Assembly: GCF_047663525.1 (NCBI RefSeq) | Contig: NC_092591.1 | Location: forward strand, 31,033,001-31,097,000 | Direction of reading: 5' to 3' | DNA: 64,000 nucleotides | Source: Anas platyrhynchos | Lineage: Eukaryota; Chordata; Aves; Anseriformes; Anatidae | Made by a program: the position numbers and the translations under genes | In this document: positions 50,706 through 62,699 of the stretch, piece after piece | How positions within the stretch are numbered: the stretch's first letter is position 1 | How the letters are laid out: every line of letters begins with the position of its first letter | Notes under the pieces: generated by a model | The model's input: only the letters and a program-made list of their open reading frames with translations | Told to the model about the DNA's origin: nothing | Databases searched by the model: none

Positions 50706-51329
50706 GAAAGAAGGGGATGGAGGGCAAAGTGTTTTTTCCTTTGAAAGAGGAAAGTTGTTCCTATATCTTATGTCAATGAGATAAAATATAGCAACAACTG
50801 AAGTTGGATTTTTATCTCTACAACTAAGTCCTGGGCCAGAGGCTATGTAAAAGTTGCTCTCTGCTGGCTGCTTGATTGCTGCTGGAGTGCAACAACAAGC
50901 TCTTGATCAGAGAATATTCTGTGTGTGGGCTGAGGCAAGATGGCAGTGATCCTGACTGGATCAAGACTGAGGTCAGTGAGCTGTTTTCATCTTAAAAAAT
51001 AAATAAATAAGCAAGTGTTTGAGCCAGTTGGTTGAGGAAAACCAGCCTTGAAGTGATGGAGAATTTCCAGGACCCGGAGCAGTCTTATAATCTGGTTTGC
51101 ATCTATCTGTTCTCTTATCTGTTGGGTAAGTCCAAATAAACCCAGTTTGGGCTTGGGTGGGGGAAGGCATTCCTACTAATAAAACATGAAAGCAGCACGC
51201 TCTGTTTCTTGCTAATGCCTGGTCTGGAGCCAGTAACCTCTCCTGAATTTGGCACATAGAGGGAGGTTCTCATGGTTGTCTTCCATGAGATAGGTACTGT
51301 AGATCCGAGTTACGTAGAATAGCGAAGTG

Positions 51330-51557
51330 TTTATATGTGCAAATATTAGTTTATTAAAACAGCATACAATAGTTCAGTCCACACATGCCAATGCCATCAC
51401 CAAGGCAGTCTGCCGTTTTGGTTAGCCAATGCATCTTGCAGTAACATTCAATAAATCTCCATGCATAAGTATCTGCACATACATTTACTCCTGAAACTGC
51501 TTCAAGTTTTAGGGCAGTGCTTCTCAATGAGGATGATAGCCTTGCTTGTTTTGTCAT
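51330..51557 (-). other. Candidate minus-strand transcript 3' end with short open frame
   Basis: A 67-codon frame ends in TAA that overlaps an AATAAA hexamer (51355-51350, TTTTAATAAACT). The encoded peptide (GVNVCADTYAWRFIECYCKM) matches nothing I know. It may be the end of a non-coding RNA or chance. Confidence 0.2.
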
Positions 51558-52074
51558 TTAGAAGTCAGGAATTATGTAATTCCCTGTGTCTGCTTTCTGC
51601 CTTCTTAATGGGGAGGCACATTTCAGCCAGTTCCTAGCTTGCTGTCACTCTTTCATCTGCTTGGAAATCTAAACAGCTGGGATTTTTGCTCATTTATGCT
51701 CTGAGTGCTCATTCAGTTCCTTGATTTGAAAGGCACCTTTTAAGGCCAGGACAAAAGGTATCCTGGGCAGCTTCCAAGGGAGCTGTTACCCTCTTACTTG
51801 TGCACAAGGCTAGGAAAGGCACAACCAGGAAGGTGAAAGCAGTTGACAGGAAGCCTGGACTTTCAGCTCCAATTTGGCTGGGGTCCTGTTGCCAGCTCCT
51901 TCCTTGCAGCAGGGTGTTAAGGGAAGTTATTGCATTTGTGCTGCCCTCCTCCTTGCTGCAGGCATCTCCACTTAGTGTAGCCTTTGTGCTTCTCAGTCTT
52001 AAGCAGGCTCAGTGCTTTGCCAAGCTGCGTACATACCTGCTCAATGCAGCAGCCACCTTACTTAGAAATAAAGC

Positions 52075-52530
52075 ATGTTCCTGACGTGCTCATTCAGCAT
52101 CTGCTGCTTCTGCCCTACCATATCTAACCGGAGGAGAAAGGTGACCTTGGAAAGGATGAGATGCTGTGGCTGCTATGTGCTTGTCAAAAGCACCCCAAGG
52201 AGGCTCTGTCCCCTCTGTGCCCACAACCTGTGCAACTCTCATACATCTCTGCCACCACTTCAACCACGTACAAACCCCTACTGCAACAGCTGCCCTGAGC
52301 TCTACTTCTTCACCCACCTACTGCACTACAACCTAGCACCTCTCACCCTGTCTCCTAATGCTCTGCTTTGTTGCTTGTCCCCACGCAACCACTGGGGAGA
52401 GCTCACCCAACCCCTGCTGACCTCCAGGCACACACTGTTCCCTCTTAGCCTTGGGGAGGGAATGGGTGGGCTGCCCAGAAAGCTGAATCTTAACTTTAAA
52501 CTGAATTAGTTATTAAATAAAATAAAGTGC
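52075..52530 (+). other. Unrecognised Cys-rich 144-codon frame followed by tandem AATAAA
   Basis: An ATG-initiated plus-strand frame (52075-52509) has many cysteines in its first 105 residues, including RCCGCYVLVKSTPRRLCPLC. Two overlapping AATAAA hexamers follow the stop within about 15 bases (about 52515-52526). No domain is recognised and no splice support is seen. The proline, cysteine and leucine bias also fits random pyrimidine-rich DNA. Confidence 0.2.
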
Positions 52531-54055
52531 ATCCAGTAGACGTTTCATTGGCTTGCCACACAGCTGCAATATAGGCAAAACAAATACCAAAGAAAAGTGT
52601 AGGGAGTGTGTGTAGCCTTTCCTGTCCTTTGGCAGCAGGACAGGAAGGGCTGATGCTGAAACTGAGTGGGGAATGGTGAAGGGGGAACCCTGTCTGTGGT
52701 GGATGAAGGGTGCAGGGCAGGTGCTGAAAGCTGATTTCATAGAAGGTCAGAGCGAGGACAAGGCTGTGCTCCTCTTCTCTTCTCATCCACCACCTTCAGC
52801 ACGTTATCCTGGTGAAACAAGAGCAGAAACAGTAGCAGGATTATCAGCCTTTAGGGAACTGCTGAACAGTAAATTAAAAGTGTCTGCTGATCTTCAATGT
52901 GACCTTCCTGCATGGCTGGGGCTGCTTGGGAGATCCCAGCATCGCATAACCCAGATACTGACCTGCCAAGAGCCCCAACCTGGGGGCTCTGCAGCCCAGG
53001 GGACGCACCAAATGTGTGAGCCTGGGGGAAATGTGTTCCCGCTCCTCTGGGCTGGATAAGACTTCTTTACTTTCTCCTTTTGGCTTAAGGACACTAATTT
53101 TTGTATGTTTTTGTGTGTGCTCGTATAGCACCGGAGCCCCAAGAAGAGGGACTGATTTTGGGTAGGAGTCCATGGCCCACTCTTGTGAAACCTGGCCTGG
53201 GGATGCAGCTTTTGTGTTCACAGGAAGGGGAATGAGCTTTTCTCTGGGGAAAGTCCTAATCTGTGACTTGAGGCTGTTGTTCTGTATCTGTCTCTAGACG
53301 TAGATACATTGATTTCAATTAGGAAAGACAGACTTTTTTTTCCTCTGGTTGCCAGATGCTTGTGTGCTGCTCAGAGCTGCTGAGTTGGCATTCGCCTGCA
53401 TCCATGTCTAAATCCACAGGTCTGCCTTTTGCTGACGTGGATTTCAACACCCAGAGCTCACAAGAAAGGATAGAGGGGAAACAAAAAAGGAAAAACCAGA
53501 TGAAATACCATGAGGGCAGGAGTAGCTTGGCTCACATAAAAGGGAAGATCCAAAGGAATCATTTAACGACACAACCACAGATACCTGATAAGAAACCACA
53601 AAGAAATGATGCCCAAGGTACTGAACTAATCGATGCTATGTGCAGTTGAAAGAAGAGTCTAAGGCTGTTGCCAGGGATGTTTTTTATAGTCCTGTATGTG
53701 CACAATGGACGGGGCTGGCTGTATCTTGCTGCTGAGGGGTTGCTCAGTGCTGCAGGAGCAGCATGCTCCTGGACATTATTGGGAAGGGGCAGGAAGCAGA
53801 TTTTAGAGTTGTGCTTCATGGCTTGAATGTTATAATCTGTTTTACAAGTCTGAACTGACTCCAGAGCTAGCTCTGTTTATTGTTAATCTATTTTGCTATT
53901 AGTGCTTCCAGAAGTCTTACTGACAACACTGTGCTATTTAGTGGTGGTGGGCAAGTCTCTTCCCTGATTTGCAGCATTACCCTTTCAATACAGGCACCTT
54001 GTTTCTGTGCATGAGTCTTTACAGCCAAGACACTGGTGGGCTTTAAAGTCATTAC

Positions 54056-54072
54056 TTTTTTTTTTTTTTTTA
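54056..54072. repeat. T-run of 17
   Basis: A pure T homopolymer. Nothing LINE- or SINE-like is recognised beside it. Confidence 0.95.
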
Positions 54073-57000
54073 GCAGTGAGGCACAGTAATTAGCATTTCT
54101 CTCGTTTTACGCTGCATCTTCCTTTCCATGCATAACTGAAGGGCTGGTCGGGGACTTGGCGAGCTCTGTGCTGGTACAACATCCCCGTGGCTGGCGTTAC
54201 TCTTTGTGACTCAGGGCTCGGGAGAGCCATGCGGCCATGGGCTGCCTCTGCCATCAGCAGCAAGGGGACGCAGAGCCAAATTTGTGTGTCACCGTCACAC
54301 GAGAGCATTAAAAGCGGACTGGTGGCAGTCTGTCTCAGAAGCCCTGGGTGTCCCCCAGCCTGACAAAGCCTGGCTGGATGTGGGAAGTCGCTGGGATGAC
54401 TTTTGTAGCCAAGCCAACAACAGGTTGCTGTAGGACCTACCGGTTAAACCTCATGTCATGGGGCAAGATGCACCTGAGCACTGGGGCTGAAAGTCGCTGA
54501 AGAAGTCCGGCACTTTTGGCCCTTCATCCATCAGCTGAGATTGGCACCATCCATCCTCTGCACGGGCTGGGAGACGTAAATTTGTTTGATCTCTCCCAGG
54601 GCAGGTCCAGAGTTCCCACAGACAGTTTTGTTCTTAGTGGACCACTCAGAGAGTCAGTCTTGTGAAATATCACGTGGCAAACTCAGACGTGTTGTGTAAG
54701 TACCATCTGTCAGACATCACTACACCAGATTTCCTTGCTTGGCTTTTTTTTTTTAAATGGGTATTAGCTGATGTTTCAGCATATGCTGAAAGGCCACAAA
54801 AAGGATCGGTAAGATCATGAGGCGTGTTCTTCTACCTAGCACAACCACAGAGCATCCCCGACTTTATTCTAATTTGAACTAGAACCATTTTTTTTAAGGG
54901 AAAAAAATCCTAATTCTTTCTAGATTCGCCTCTGGTAGAAAACTTATCACTGCCAACCCTTGATGAGCTTAAATATATAAAATCAGATTTTGGTGGAGAT
55001 TCCTGCTGGAGTGGTTTGGGGTACAGTCACTCTCCACAGTCTGTTTGTTCCTTCTCAACCCCAGAGCTGGCAGAAAGGAAGACGCAGACCACAATGTGGT
55101 GTAGTTATCTCTCCCTCCTTTTCATCTGGGGTTTACATTAAGAGGGTTGATGCAGGCATCTGAGGTATGGGCACATGTTCTGTGGTAGCAGAGAGAAACC
55201 AAAGACAAGGCAGAAGCTCTTGAAAGGTGCTGGAGAGATTTAGGAGTACAGCTCCCACATTTCTGGGCAGGATGTGTACACTGATGCTGTTGGGTACCAG
55301 TGGAAGCACAGTGCTTTCACAGCGGTGACCAGCATTTACAGGAACATACACAACTTTGTCACCAAATTCATCCTGCTGCTGTGACAAGCACCACATTGCC
55401 TAATCCCTGCCAGAAACACTCTGGCCAAGCCAGCCTTACAGGTGGCGAGTCCCTGCTGCAGCCATGGCACCCTTCAAATCCTCTGACAGGTAGTAACTTT
55501 TGCCTAATTTCTGCATATTTATCCGCAGACTTCTTCAATACGTCAATTCTCACACCTAATTATGTTCAGGCTGGAATGGCCTTTTCCTTCAGTGGTGTTT
55601 ACTACCCCGCTCTGCCTTCATTTTGCTAGACTAAACAACCATTCCCTGAGTATCCCTGCGGTCCCTCCCCATGTTCCTTCCATCCAAGTTCATTCCTCTT
55701 GAACCATTCTCACATACAACACTTGAAAACCCAGGGATTATTTTCCCATATCGTGCCACTGGAAGGACTTTGTAATTCCAGAGGAATGAGGACAACTGCT
55801 CCAGGTCTTGTATTAAGCCGCAGCACTCCCTGATCCTGCGTGAGGACTAAGCTCTCTCCTTTGGTGGCACGTGGTGCTAGGAGGTGCTCTGGGAAGTTGA
55901 AATGCTGTGGCATGACGATGGGCTCCCCACAGCACTGGGCCACACAAGATGGTATCTTCTCACCTCGTGAACCTTGAGGAAACCTTCGGCAGCTCCAGGA
56001 CTGCCCTGTGAGGCGTTGCTTTCTGCTTGTGGGGTGTCCTGCACCAACCTTTAGCGCTGGTTTGCAGCAGAAAGCTGGCCTCTCCCAACCCCTGCGTCCT
56101 GCGGCACACAGGCCCTGCCTGCCCCACTCCTCTTTACGTCAGCCGGAGCTGCGAGGTCAGATCCCTGGAGCTGCTCTGGAAATTTACCCCCCAGCTGCAT
56201 TTTCTCTAAAGATGTTAAGATTAATTTTCTCAAGAGAATTCAGGGAAAAGCTTCTGTGGTTTTTTGTGTATCGTTTACTTCTCTGGGACTTGTTGGACAT
56301 TCTCCAGGGATTCCAAGCCTGTACTTTGGGTAAATATTTATTCCTTGTTATTTGAAGCAAAGGATGAAAGCCCCACCACACACTCTGCGCAGCATCTCCA
56401 ACTGGTTTGAAGGTGCAGGAGCTTTTTAGTGCCATAAATAGACATTAACAGGGGAAGCTGTGAAATCCGCATGGTGGCTGCTTACAGAACTGGGTGAGCA
56501 GCACTTGTGGTGGGGAGTGAAATCTGGAGGGTTACTGCTGCTACAGACACCGGCTGTGCTTTGCGCTGTGTGAGATCCTGGAACTGGGGACATTTCCCTG
56601 ACATCAGGTGAAGTGACTTGGTGCATTTTTTAATTTTTTTTTAAACCTTGATAGAAATTCCACAATATAACCCCTTAATGGAATGGATATTTTTACATTC
56701 CTTTGGGGGTTGATAGGTTTTGTTTTGCAAAATGATCCCATTTGTTTCTAGGTTGATTTTTCAAACATCACACCGTAACAAAACTGAATTACTAGCATAA
56801 CATTAAAATTTTCTGTTCTGGAAAGGTTTAATGAAAGCTCCAGTTTGGGTTTTATGAAATTCAGAATGTTGAGAAAGACACATTTCTGGTATTTGTCAAA
56901 TCTGCATTTTCTGTGAGATTATTTATTTTTTTTTCTGTGAAGTTACCTATTATCTCCTAGCAGGATTTTGTTAATCAGCCTGATAACCCACACCAGTGCA

Positions 57001-58822
57001 TCCTTCCAGATGCTTCTCCTTAAGGATGGTCAAATCTCACCTGGTCCCAGTTACATTAATCACTTTGTTTTGCTGCAAACCCTCTGTGCTCCGTGACAAC
57101 AGTCATTCAGACTGTATCACCTGGACTGTCATCACAAGTTTCTCTCATGTTTTCTACCAGGCACTTCAGGTCCCAGTATAAGGTCAGGTGGTTACATGAA
57201 CACAGTGAAGGTTTCTGGCTGGGACATGCCTGGATTTACCAAGACAGAGCTGCTCAGCACCTCCTGGAGATACAACAACCCATTCACCTTGTCACATGAA
57301 GTCCTTCATCTACAGGGAAATTGTGTTAGCATTGTTCGTGCATCACAGAGTGAAAAACACCCCCCTTTGCCCTGCTGCAAAGGGATAATCTTGTAATTTT
57401 GTTGGTCTGACATCAGATCAATACAATTAGGCATGGGCATCTGCAATTTGGTGTATGCGTAAATTGTTTAAAACTCAGCATGAGCCACCAGCCCACAGCC
57501 TCTTAACTGGATTATAGTTCAGGACTGCCTGTTCCTGAAAGATTATATTCAAGTGGTAAGAAGAACCAAATAATTCATGTGGTTTTGGCACCTGAATTCG
57601 TTGTGCTAGACACCAAAGGAATAATCAAACTTTTTCATTCTAACAAAAAAGTGCAGATCTTTGTGTAATGCTTGGCTTTATTGCTATTTCAGCTTCCCGA
57701 ATGATGCTCTTTTCCTGGTTCTTGCTAAGCCCAGCTCTGAGTAACAATGCTGCCCTTTTTACTAGATAGGCCAAGAAAGGCATTAGCCTGCCACATGCGG
57801 TTACATTCCTGAAGGGACTCCAGCTGATGTAGTGATCTCCCTGCCAAAGATGTCCACACCTATTAAGTCTTTTTGCAGGCCATATGCAATGGCTTCTCTG
57901 AACAGAGGTTTCTTCTAGGTTGCATTTTAGGCTGTTCTTGCCCTAAAGCATCATCTGAGGTCAGGTGCAGGCATAAGTCTCAATAATCCCCAAAACAAAT
58001 AGAGGATTCTACCAAGGACTCAAATGCACCTCAAATGAGGGCAAACCGAAGGCATCTGGGTCCAAAGTAATTCTGTGATGTAACACTTTGGGGAGAATTA
58101 CAAGAAAACAAGCTAGGGCTTTGCAGCATTTTATACATAGCGTGGTCTAAAACTAATCCGTCTGTAGAGCAGAAGGAAACAGAAGCCACGGGAGAAGGGA
58201 AGTGACTGTTACCAGCCTGTAGTTATTTATGACTGCCATCTGTGTCATTATGCAGCCTGTCATGTTGATTTGGGAATTTCAAAGCAACAGCAGGAATAGA
58301 CATAAGACCTTTTCACTCCAAACACACTGACAACTTAACCGACTTGAGCCAAATGAGCTTTTGCTTTTTGGGTTGTTGTTGTTGTTGTCATCGTTGCTAT
58401 TTTGTTGCTCCTAGGAGCCCTGCTGTCAAGCCACAGAGATGAACTGTTCTGGTTGTGCTAAGCTAGTGCTTGAGAAATCCAGGTCTTGATTTTTATTTTT
58501 ATTTTTTTCTGCTGTCAAGAGATGTTCGTGACAAATTGGATACAGGGAGCAGAGACTTAAAGATGGGGCCCTCTGTCTTCCTTTTGGCTCACCCCACTGC
58601 AAATAAATCATGGCATAACTCACCCTCTCTGCAAATGATCTTGTTCGGGAAGCCAGCCCTGATAGTGGCCTGTCACTGCTGCAGAGGGAGAGGTCAAATT
58701 GCTTTGTGATGACTTCAGTATGTAGGAGGTGACAGTGATGCTCTAGTACATCACTGAAGACAAATGGCCAAGCTGCACTCACTCACTCATTCCCTAAATG
58801 CTGTTGCAGTCAATATAATGTG

Positions 58823-58846
58823 AAACAAACAAACAAACAAACAAAA
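58823..58846. repeat. (AAAC)n microsatellite
   Basis: About five AAAC units in intergenic sequence. Confidence 0.95.
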
Positions 58847-61517
58847 CATACAGAAGAAACCTATTTCTGAGATGGGGGACACAGAAATGGCTGCACTGGC
58901 TCACCCTGACACCTCCATGGATGCCCAGCCAGTGAGAAAGTTGGAGGCTTCAGAGGAAGGTGCAAAAAACCTTCAAATGAAACAATCACACACCAGTTTG
59001 CTTAGAGAGGTTACCCTTATTTATCATATGTGCTTGCTGTGAGTCAATGATCGGTGATTGCCCTGGAGTCTAAAAATAATGAAAGAGCATTCTTTTAAAG
59101 AATTTTAAGGTGTGATGTAGCTGTGCCTATTCCTGTGACCCTAACACAGGTCAGCACTGGCTGAAGGCTGAATGGCTGAATCCCCCTAAATGACCTGCCA
59201 TCCATATCCTGCAAAAGGCTCCCCTGAAACTTGAAGGATCTCCTAGATGTACAGGAAATACCAAAAAAATGAAAGTATATTGCTTTAATCTGTCTCCACC
59301 AGAAGGTGGGACCTGTACAGGTTAATCACACCTGGAAATGTTGCTTATGCTCTTTGGAAAGAGGTCTGTGAGGCAATGGCATGATCTCTTGGTAGGGGGG
59401 TAGGTGCTGCATAGGAAGGAAATGGGGATGGAGGGGAAGGCAGGCAGGATGAAATGGGGTTGTAGAGGGTAAATATCTCCATCTATCACTGTGTGCCCCT
59501 CACAGGCCCCACATGCTGCCTCTGCCTTCAGAAGTCTCGGTAGCTATATGCTAGGGCTGATGGGGTGGCATTGCCATGCTTGGTGTATCCCAAGCAATAA
59601 ATATTTCAGAGAATAAAATTGGTTTCAGTTTCCAGCGAAGTCAAACAGATGCACAGGTGCTGAAGTGCCAACACCAGCTTAAGTCGCCTTGTCTTCTCCA
59701 AGACATAAGGCTATGTTTATAATTAAGCCTGCCTTAATGACTTCACTGAAGAGCAATGGAGCAAAGAGCTGTGCTGAAGTGGACTCAGGGTCGCATTACC
59801 AAACCATAGGAATCTCCTTTGCATTGCTGCGATGAAAACGGACTGCTCTAATTTATTGTTGCCTCTTAGCTGGTGTCTAATTAATGACTACTTTTCTCAC
59901 TCAGGATAATTCTGATTCTTCCATTCTCTACTTTTGTGGGTGTTTCTGGTAGATTGGAGAGGCCTGGAAAGCAAAGTCATGCTGTGTGCAACCAGGTCTC
60001 AACATTTTCCTAAATACTGTTGGAATTAATTTCCCTCACTTGAAGGAATCTCAGTTCCAGTACAGAACCAGCATCTTGGTGTTTGTCTCTTTTAAATAGC
60101 TGAAACACTTGTGCTTCTCTATGCCTTTTGTATAGTACTGGATTATAGTGAAAGTCTCTTTGTTAGCAGCTTAACCACTTCATCCCTAAGCTCCTTTGTG
60201 CCTTGGGGATGAATAACAAACAAAACCCGGTGACAAGCTGCTGGTTAGGTGTCTGAAGAAAAGCCTGTTGGGGCTGGGGAAAGGCGCTTGGTGGGGGCAA
60301 TGTGCCTGCCTAGCTTTGAGCAGCTAATTGCCTGGAGTGCCGACTTAGGAGTTATCACTGCTGCCTCTCTGCTTACAGAAGTACTGCTGGAGTACTTGCT
60401 GCTGCCTCTCTTCTCAGTGACAGAGCAATTTAGGGGTTAGGCAGGCCAGACTGCATTCTGGAAGTGCCAATCTTTCTCCTTTCAAGAGAGAGGAAGCTCA
60501 GATCTTAAGTTAGGTGTCTCTGTGCTAGGCATGAGGTAGCTGGAGTACACTGCGACCTTACTGCCGAACCTGGTGGCAGGATCACATCCTGACTTACTGA
60601 TCTGATCTAGCACTTACAGGTATGACACCCTGATCTGTGATAGTGCTTGGAAAGAACATATTCGGCAAAGGTAACTGCCAAAGATCTCCTACTCTCCGTC
60701 CTTGCCCCTTCTTCCTAATTTCTACCTTACTTTTCTACCTGTCACATACTTTGTTTCTTTCTCCTGGCTTTTCTTGTTCTGCATCTGCCTTTCTGGAAGA
60801 AACTTCTTTGCTTGAGTAAAACCTGGAGCTTTGCTACATAACCAGCTCTGTTCTTCCCCCTTTCTATTTGGTTCATAGGCCGTAGGAACAGGAACCATCT
60901 CATCCTGCCTTACTCATTATTGTTGCCATATACGTAATTCAAACTTTACATTCACTGAGGTTAGCAGTCACAAATCGTATACTGGAAAGGGAATCCCACG
61001 TGAAGTCCAGCTTTTTCAAACTACTGCCCACAAGGTGGGCCTCTAAAGCTGTGTGAGTGTTTTGGAAACAGGACTACACTAACCTCTAGTTATTCTAGCT
61101 GTGATTACCACAGAGACAGAAATAAATTCATACTGCTATCCCCACCTTTCTGAGATTATCCATTTCCAGGAATAGTTTCAGCTTGTGCCCTGACTAATGC
61201 CTGTCACTGACCAGACTCAGCAGTCCAATTTTCCATAAAGATTTTCCTGTCTGACTTTCCATTGTTTCCCTATCTGCTCCAGGGCAGGTCTTTGTGATAC
61301 ACAGTTTTAGGATATCTGAGGGATCCATATCACTGGTAACAAACACTTCTGAATAGTTATCTCGTATGTTGTCTTTATGGCCACAGAAAATGGAAAAAAC
61401 AGAAAACAGAAAACTGTGAACCTGTACTATGGCTATGAGAGCTACAGGATAGCAAACGCCATGAAGAGTGGTGTCAGGAACTCACCTTCCATCTTAGGCA
61501 AGCTGGTGCAATCTTTG

Positions 61518-62291
61518 TTAGTTGAGCGTGTCCCTGCTGTCCTTGTCCTTGCAATCTTCAGGCTGGTCCCCTTCCCTGGACTGTGATTTTGCTGTGTCCT
61601 GCTCAGGCACAACAGTTTTGTCAGAGTTGTCTTTCCTTGGGGGCAAAGGCTTGCTTGTGTGTTCAGTGCCTTCAGCATCTTCAGCTCCTTTCAGAGCAAG
61701 TGTTTGTCCCTCAAGGGCAGTGTTTTGGGTCAGCTCCTCCCCATTTTGTCTCACCAGCTGTCCTTGACCTGCATCCAGTCTGTCTTCTGCTGCTGTGTCC
61801 AGCTTTCCTCCATGGCTATTTGAAGAGTCCTCAGTGGATTCCTGTTCTGAAGCTGTGTTTTTCTTAAAGCTAGCTCCATCTAAATCATCTCCCGTGGACA
61901 AGGTCTCCTCACTGCTGTGCATGGCAGCCTGCACAGCATTTGGAAGGCTACTTTGTGAGGCACCGCTATTTGTGCTCTCCTCCTGAGAGATGTCAGAAGT
62001 GCCAGGCTTCCCATTGCCGTCTTCCTCAACAGGTTCCTTACTTGGCTTGGGACCTGGCTCTGAATCTCCTGTGCTGGCTGCAGAGACCTCCATGCTGAGC
62101 CCCTTCACTCCTCTCCGTTCCTCCTTCTGGCCATTGGGGGCAGACTGGGCCTTCCCACTTCGCCTTTGTGATGATGAGGCCCCATGATCTTGGAGGCTTG
62201 GTTGTTTCACCTTCTCCTCCAACTCAGCTGTGCAGTTCTCTTCCACTCCCTCCTCACCTCTGCTCTTCTGCTTGTCCATACCAAGGCTCCT
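61518..62291 (-). CDS. CCDC9B: CCDC9B terminal coding exon
   Basis: 774 nt, 257 codons plus TAA. The acceptor TTTTCTTAG at 62292-62300 puts the exon start at 62291 in phase 0, matching the upstream donor. An ATG sits four codons in. The frame stays open across 770 bases, well above chance, with clear low-complexity acidic composition. Confidence 0.85.
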   Translation of the reverse strand, partial: RSLGMDKQKSRGEEGVEENCTAELEEKVKQPSLQDHGASSSQRRSGKAQSAPNGQKEERRGVKGLSMEVSAASTGDSEPGPKPSKEPVEEDGNGKPGTSDISQEESTNSGASQSSLPNAVQAAMHSSEETLSTGDDLDGASFKKNTASEQESTEDSSNSHGGKLDTAAEDRLDAGQGQLVRQNGEELTQNTALEGQTLALKGAEDAEGTEHTSKPLPPRKDNSDKTVVPEQDTAKSQSREGDQPEDCKDKDSRDTLN

Positions 62292-62699
62292 CTAAGAAAA
62301 GGAGGATACGTTTATGTCAGCTTATTGTTCAGTATCCAGTATTTCTTGTCTATGATGATACCCAAAACATGAGAACAAATTTGCTGAGGCCATTAAAGGA
62401 AGCAAAAGCATGTAGGTGGTGTAGGGACCAGACTAAGTGAGGGTTGTTATAGTGACAATTTAAGGGCCAGTGCAAGAAGTCAAGTTGCTCTCCCATCGTG
62501 CTGCCTGGAGAGTGCTAGCAAGGGGCACATTTACTCCAACACAAAGGTCTCCCCTCTCTGCACAGTCTAATAGCCTCCAACTTTCCTGATAGTGCATGTT
62601 TTGAGTAAACTCAGCAGCCACCCTTGAACTAATGAACTCACCTGGCTGTCGGGGTCATCCTTCAGAAAAGACATGTCCTCGCCTTCTTTTGCATCCCAT
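61518..62699 (-). CDS. CCDC9B: Coiled-coil domain-containing protein 9B, last two coding exons (partial gene)
   Basis: Two exons, 62642-62699 (58 nt) and 61518-62291 (774 nt with the TAA stop), join in phase to at least 276 residues. The first gives WDAKEGEDMSFLKDDPDSQ. The second begins RSLGMDKQKSRGEEGVEENC and is acidic, rich in Ser, Glu, Gly and Thr (DGNGKPGTSDISQEESTNSG), with no hydrophobic core, so it is probably disordered. Identification rests mainly on synteny: in human CCDC9B (C15orf52) is the next gene after INAFM2 and runs convergently to it, as here. The conserved N-terminal coiled-coil region would lie beyond the right edge, so sequence support for the name is limited. Function is poorly known. 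Confidence 0.6.
62292..62641 (-). other. Last CCDC9B intron
   Basis: 350 nt between donor CAG/GTGAGT and acceptor TTCTTAG. Nothing else recognised. Confidence 0.75.
62642..62699 (-). CDS. CCDC9B: CCDC9B penultimate coding exon
   Basis: 58 nt between acceptor CACAG and donor GTGAGT. One base completes the previous codon, then 19 codons follow: WDAKEGEDMSFLKDDPDSQ. It leaves in phase 0 into the long terminal exon. Confidence 0.75.

Larger units (their letters stand above)
46440..61517. other. Intergenic region between INAFM2 and CCDC9B
   Basis: 15 kb without a recognised protein-coding gene. It holds the unrecognised open frames described separately (50.4-50.7, 51.3-51.6 and 52.1-52.5 kb), a T-run at 54056-54072 and an (AAAC)n tract at 58823-58846. 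The part near 61.5 kb should include the CCDC9B 3' UTR on the minus strand; an AATAAA complement at about 59853 is one possible end. No CR1 copy is recognised in this stretch. Confidence 0.55.

Noticed and set aside
56008..56355. 115-codon plus-strand frame with a hydrophobic C-terminal part
   Set aside because: Upstream codons are low-complexity Pro/Leu/Arg and nothing supports transcription.
58426..58782. 118-codon minus-strand frame
   Set aside because: No recognisable domain, start context or polyadenylation signal; the length is within chance for 64 kb scanned in six frames.
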